In this document: piece by piece, positions 60,212 through 64,000 of the stretch
Numbering within the stretch: the stretch's first letter is position 1
Layout: each line of letters begins with the position of its first letter
Assembly: GCA_907165275.2 (NCBI GenBank)
Contig: OU015669.1
Coordinates: 6,470,501-6,534,500, forward strand
Origin: Zygaena filipendulae
Lineage: Eukaryota; Arthropoda; Insecta; Lepidoptera; Zygaenidae
DNA length: 64,000 nt
Direction: 5' to 3'
Notes under the pieces: model-generated
Database searches by the model: none
What the model was told of the DNA's origin: nothing
Seen by the model: the letters and a program-made list of their open reading frames with translations, nothing else
Program-made: the position numbers and the translations under genes

Positions 60212-60404
60212 GAGCCTGTGCACACTACGTTTTTTAAATGCGCCGTCGACGCGCTTTTCGGAGACGCGCGTCAACGGCGCGTCGACGGCACGCTTTTATC
60301 CTACATAAGTCTATAGGCTGCGTCTGACTCGCGTGCGTATCGCGTCTGTATAGCTACAAACGCGCGTCGACGGCGCGTTTAAAAAACGTGGTGTGCATAG
60401 GCCC
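60212..60404. mobile_element. PIF/Harbinger-like MITE (193 bp, GC-rich)
   Basis: Three-base TTA duplications flank it (60209-60211, 60405-60407). Terminal repeats of about 45 bp read (G)GGCCTATGCACACCACG on the right end (complement) and GAGCCTGTGCACACTACG on the left, continuing to 'ttttttaaa.gcgccgtcgac'. Several CGTCGACG palindromes lie inside. TTA target plus GGGCCTGT-like end fits PIF/Harbinger. Confidence 0.78.
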
Positions 60405-60743
60405 TTAGTTTAAACGTCTGTCTACATCTGCCGTACCACCTATCGTACCCGGGCCGTAATGATAGTGATGCGCGATCGTTCGCATCACACTCACTTGTAG
60501 GCATGTTAAGTCTCTAGGTTGTTATAAGTTATTTGCGATACGGTGTTCAGTGTTTTACTCTTTTAATAACAGGTGTGTTATTGATGTATGAGGTATTGCA
60601 ATATGAATAATAGCTATTAGTTATTTAATAAACACGCCACATTCGGACAGTCTAGCTACCTGCGTATAAATTTACATTTTTTTGTAAGGTCGCTATTGCA
60701 TTGAAGTTAGAGGTAGAGTTTACAAGAAAATACAAATTAACAA

Positions 60744-60950
60744 TCCTACTAATACCTATTATAAATGTGAAAGTGTGCATGTTTGGATGTTTGGATGTTT
60801 GTTACTTAATCACGCAAAAACGACTAGATTTGGATGACATTTGGCATGCACGTTGTCAGGGGTACAGAGAAGGACATAGGGTACTTTTGATCCGGGAATT
60901 CCCGTGGGTACTTCAAAATTAACGCGGGTGAAACCGCAGGGAACAACTAG
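60744..60950 (+). mobile_element. Helitron-like element with intact termini
   Basis: TCCTACTAATACCTATTATA after A; 'ggatgtttggatgtttgtta'; 'cccgtgggtacttcaaaatt'; hairpin 'cgcgggtgaaaccgcagg'; ACAACTAG before T. Confidence 0.85.
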
Positions 60951-61388
60951 TATATATAATATATAATACGTAACCAGTTACGTTACAAATATCACAAAGA
61001 ACTATGTAACTTCCGTTTGTGACGTTACCTTTACGATATTTGAGTTAGGTCCCTTTTCCAAATGAGCGGTGTCCTTATAACAATTAAGTAGTTTTTACAG
61101 TATCTTATCTAACTTATTTCTAAACGAAAACCATCAACATTAATCACCGGATCAAATGAAAAATGTTTTTTATCTGATTTTCATCGATACGTAATTTTAA
61201 GGTAGGATTTTAGTTGGTATTGTGTGGTAATTGCGTAAAATTGCGTGCAATCACGTTTTATACTCGTAATTTTGAATTTTATTATTGTAAAGTTGTAAAT
61301 ATTAACCGATTAAGGTTGCAGTTGTGAACTTGAATGGATATTGAATACTAAATAATAATAATTAGGTATTGATTTTTTATAATATTTA

Positions 61389-61542
61389 TCTTTATAAATA
61401 AAGATGAATGTTTGTATGTCTGTCTTCTATGCGTTTCGAAACCATTGGTCCGATTGTAATGAAACTTTGGCGGGTTGTTCTGCCTGCGTCCCCAAAGGTG
61501 ATCCCAAAACTCACGCGGGTGAAACTTCGGGGCATATTCTAA
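61389..61542 (+). mobile_element. Helitron-like element, third subfamily, near full length
   Basis: TCTTTATAAATAAAGATGAA, 'tgtcttctatgcgtttcgaa', 'ccattggtccgattgtaatg', 'gaaactttggcgggttgttc', hairpin 'cgcgggtgaaacttcgg', terminus ATTCTAA. Confidence 0.75.
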
Positions 61543-61785
61543 AAAGCCTTTTAATATATATCATGTGAATAAATAAATAATATTAATATATATCTTTAAA
61601 AACTTAATACTTAAAATACCGAAAAAGACGAAGAATAATAAAAAGGATTTTACATTTTTTCTTGTATTGGTTAATGGGTGGGAAAACACTAAACTAAAAC
61701 TCTTCTAAAATAAAACTTGGATTAAATAGAACGTCCTAAAATTTATATTAACGTAAAATGAAATCAAATCTTTCAATGCTATTTA

Positions 61786-61920
61786 TCTAAACTTATGTCA
61801 GCAAGTTTTGATGTAGGAGGTAACCTCTGGAACTACTGAACGAATTCTAAAAAGTTTTTTTGTCTTTATAAATTTATCAGACAGAATCTGAGCTTCCGAA
61901 ACAAACGAACAAAACAAGTA
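61786..61920 (+). mobile_element. Helitron-like fragment
   Basis: 'gatgtaggaggtaacctctg', 'gaactactgaacgaattct' shared with 40725; ends undefined. Confidence 0.45.
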
Positions 61921-62694
61921 TCTCTGAAATTCATTATATCGTGATTAATTGTATGAGGAGTAATTTATGGAATTGCCGGCAAAACTAATTAGCGCTTGGC
62001 ACGCGCTCTTAATGAGCCAACACTAGTCATTTAACGCGTGCTGGTGTTTCGCGCTGACACGCTAACACACTGGTATGACCTTTGCCCTTGTATTGTAGCG
62101 GTTCCACCCAACTATGATTAATCATGAATCATCATTGTGTTTACTCACTGATCTATCTTTTGAAATTTTTTGCACAAAACAAATTATATAAACGGGTGCG
62201 ACTATCAGTGTGTGCCCACGACAAAAAGTTCGTAGAGAATAACTGCATGGATCTTGTTTATTCCAGTCTGTTCTACCCCAGAACCCTTACCCAAGTTGAT
62301 ATAATCTTTAATCGTTATCGTAATAGATAACTAAGGAACTTGTCACCTCATGTCATGTGGAAAGTCATAGTAAATTTTTCGTTTAAACAGATTAGAATTG
62401 TTCTTCCACAAGTTCTAAAGGTAGAACTCGATGACTGAAGAGATTCCAGTCCAATCCGCCCAACGCATTTTCGCTAAATGGTTTTTAATTTTGTGTGATA
62501 TCTAATAAACAAGTATACAGAAAATAAAAATAGCGTATTATGGATAATACCTACCTATATACATATCGTTATTAAAAACTTAGAAACAAGCATTTTAAGA
62601 GTGTGTTGCGAATGAAAAAAAAAATATATTTATTTATATATTTTTTTATATTTATGTTTTTGGTGACAATAAAGAATATTTGATTTGATTGATT

Positions 62695-62720
62695 TGATAA
62701 TAATAATAATAATAATAATC
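62695..62720. repeat. (AAT)n microsatellite
   Basis: Eight tandem AAT units after 'gatttgattgatttgat'; probably tail of a retroposed element ('catttatttaatcgtttatg' follows). Confidence 0.7.
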
Positions 62721-62876
62721 ATTTATTTAATCGTTTATGCCAAAACAAATATTCATTATATAAAATGGAAGAATAACGTAACTTTTTAGGAATAGGTATA
62801 TTAGGTACCTATAGAATTAAGCAAAAAATGTGTTTGTTTGCTCGTGCCGTTAGACGTTGTCGCGCGACGGCTCGAC

Positions 62877-63122
62877 ATGATTACAAGTATTTGCACAAAG
62901 ACTATAACAGTGAAAATTCCATCAAAATCGCTCCAACCGTTTCGGAGATTCATCCGCGTAAGTTTCGAAATTCCCGCAGGAACTCCAAACTTCAAACTTC
63001 TTTCACCTTCTCTTTCTCCTTACAATATCAAACACAACAAAAAAGAATTATCGAAATTGGTCTAGCCGTTTACGCGTGATGCCGTAGCCAAGGGAAATAG
63101 CGATTCATTTTTGTATACATAG
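62877..63122 (-). mobile_element. Helitron-like element, fourth subfamily, 3' end lost
   Basis: 'ccatcaaaatcgctccaacc', 'cgtttcggagattcatccgc', 'gaaattggtctagccgttta' and 'aagggaaatagcgattcatt' match the 34533 copy, but no CTAG end is present. Confidence 0.6.
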
Positions 63123-64000
63123 ATATCTAACCATCTATACCACATTGGAACATCATAAGTAATTCATAACCTGTTACTCAGCAGTTATGAGCTACCTACG
63201 TAATTACGCGAAAGTGTATGCGTCAGTGGATAGGTAGTCCTCAGGATTCCCAGGATGGTATGCAAAAATTGTAGCCGGCTCCGCTGATTACAACACGCCC
63301 TCTCCGCTGCCCTGTGCGTGCCCGATAATTCCCCTCCGAACATTTGTAATTTCAGTATTTAAGCTCATAACACATGGGAATCTCCCAAGCGCGGTTGTGG
63401 GATTTCAGTTTAGTTTTAATTTGGCTTCAAATCATTTAATGGTGCCATCGACTGAAGTACATTTTGGAACTTATTGTCTTTAATGAGGATTTATAGAAAA
63501 TTACCTTTAGTTGTGAGATTTAGCTAATACCTACATATATATCCCGGTTATTTATTATTATTTATACATTCTTTCAAGGATATATTATAGTAGAAGCAAT
63601 AGGCTGTACGTACTTACTTGCCATAATTTTTTTTATATTTAATTTTGGTTTTTGTAAGAATGGCTTTTAAGGAAAAAGAAAAAGATGACTTGAACTTAAT
63701 TTTAGTAATCTATTGTTTGTAATTTGATTTTAATAATTGCAGTTGGAGGATTATGTATGGCAGAAAGCAAAACATGAATCTGATGAACCTGAATATAACT
63801 TTATTTATGTATTTTTAAAAATTAGTTCCAATTTATTTGAATAAAAACCGTTATGTTTCGTGAATAACGAAATCTTTTATACCACCGAGACACGCTTCTT
63901 TAACTAACAAAGCTCGATAATTCAAACTAGGTATTACAAAAACTAACCAATCATTATTGAAAAGTAAACATGGCCAATGAAACGCTATGCAAAATACGGT

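Larger units (their letters stand above)
41974..64000 (-). other. Presumed upstream dysfusion intron, at least 22 kb
   Basis: No bHLH exon was recognised on the minus strand here, so this is probably intron up to the right edge; intergenic sequence is possible. It holds the BEL/Pao element, several MITEs and Helitron copies. No feature was seen in 42700-44625, 46100-46680, 48720-50020, 50080-51235, 54100-56200 (except a short repeat at 55117), 56280-59720 and 63125-64000. GC-richer spots at 46836-46910 and 48290-48350 were checked for bHLH codons and gave none. Confidence 0.4.

Noticed and set aside
60701..60922. ORFs such as 13452-13640 and 60701-60922 sharing 'ARCQGYREGHR'
   Set aside because: Both are translations of Helitron-like repeat copies; the shared peptide reflects repeat DNA, not a gene.
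41974..64000. Search for the dysfusion bHLH exon
   Set aside because: No stretch on the minus strand with basic-region or helix-2-like codons and splice sites was found, so it is placed outside the window.

Overview
The window looks like AT-rich nuclear DNA from a moth or butterfly. It is dense in short dispersed repeats typical of Lepidoptera: LEP1-like non-autonomous Helitrons with a hairpin and CTAG end, tRNA-derived SINEs with (AAT)n tails, and many MITEs. There are no bacterial features, rRNA genes, CRISPR arrays or convincing tRNA genes. All calls come from reading the sequence by eye; no database search was run.

The main host gene is on the minus strand and covers at least 2165-41973. 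Five short exons (41912-41973, 40289-40378, 24707-24880, 8935-9119, 2165-2271) have good splice sites and compatible phases. Together they encode the stretch after the bHLH helix 2 through PAS-A and into PAS-B of a bHLH-PAS transcription factor, best matched to dysfusion (dys, related to vertebrate NPAS4). The bHLH exon(s) should lie beyond 64000, and the rest of PAS-B and the C-terminus below 1. Almost everything else in the window is therefore dys intron (6.7, 15.6, 15.4 and 1.5 kb, plus at least 22 kb upstream). A decayed partial copy of the 8935-9119 exon lies beside it at 8761-8858.

A second apparent host gene sits inside the 15.6-kb intron on the opposite strand. It is an intronless 244-codon ORF (20674-21408) with a signal-peptide-like N-terminus, a death-fold-like region, one membrane segment and an acidic tail. 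A polyadenylation signal follows directly after the stop.

Mobile elements fill the introns. A compact BEL/Pao LTR retrotransposon (51981-54100, TSD TATAG) has lost everything between gag and integrase. Other elements are a 754-bp hAT derivative with a perfect 8-bp TSD (4598-5351), a PIF/Harbinger-like MITE (60212-60404), a TTAA-flanked MITE (47298-47561), a MITE family with 'CTAGCCAA' ends (6.1, 9.9, 11.5, 60.1 kb), and more than twenty Helitron-like copies, some tandem or nested. Fragments of a Helitron helicase (37.4 kb), a copia-type gag (36.8 kb) and a retroelement C-terminal domain (14.2 kb) also occur.

The most striking unexplained object is a 168-bp inverted repeat, perfect by eye (38596-38763 / 38919-39086, 155-bp spacer). 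Each arm carries the same ATG-initiated open frame pointing inward. It is a candidate hairpin-RNA source or an unusual foldback transposon.
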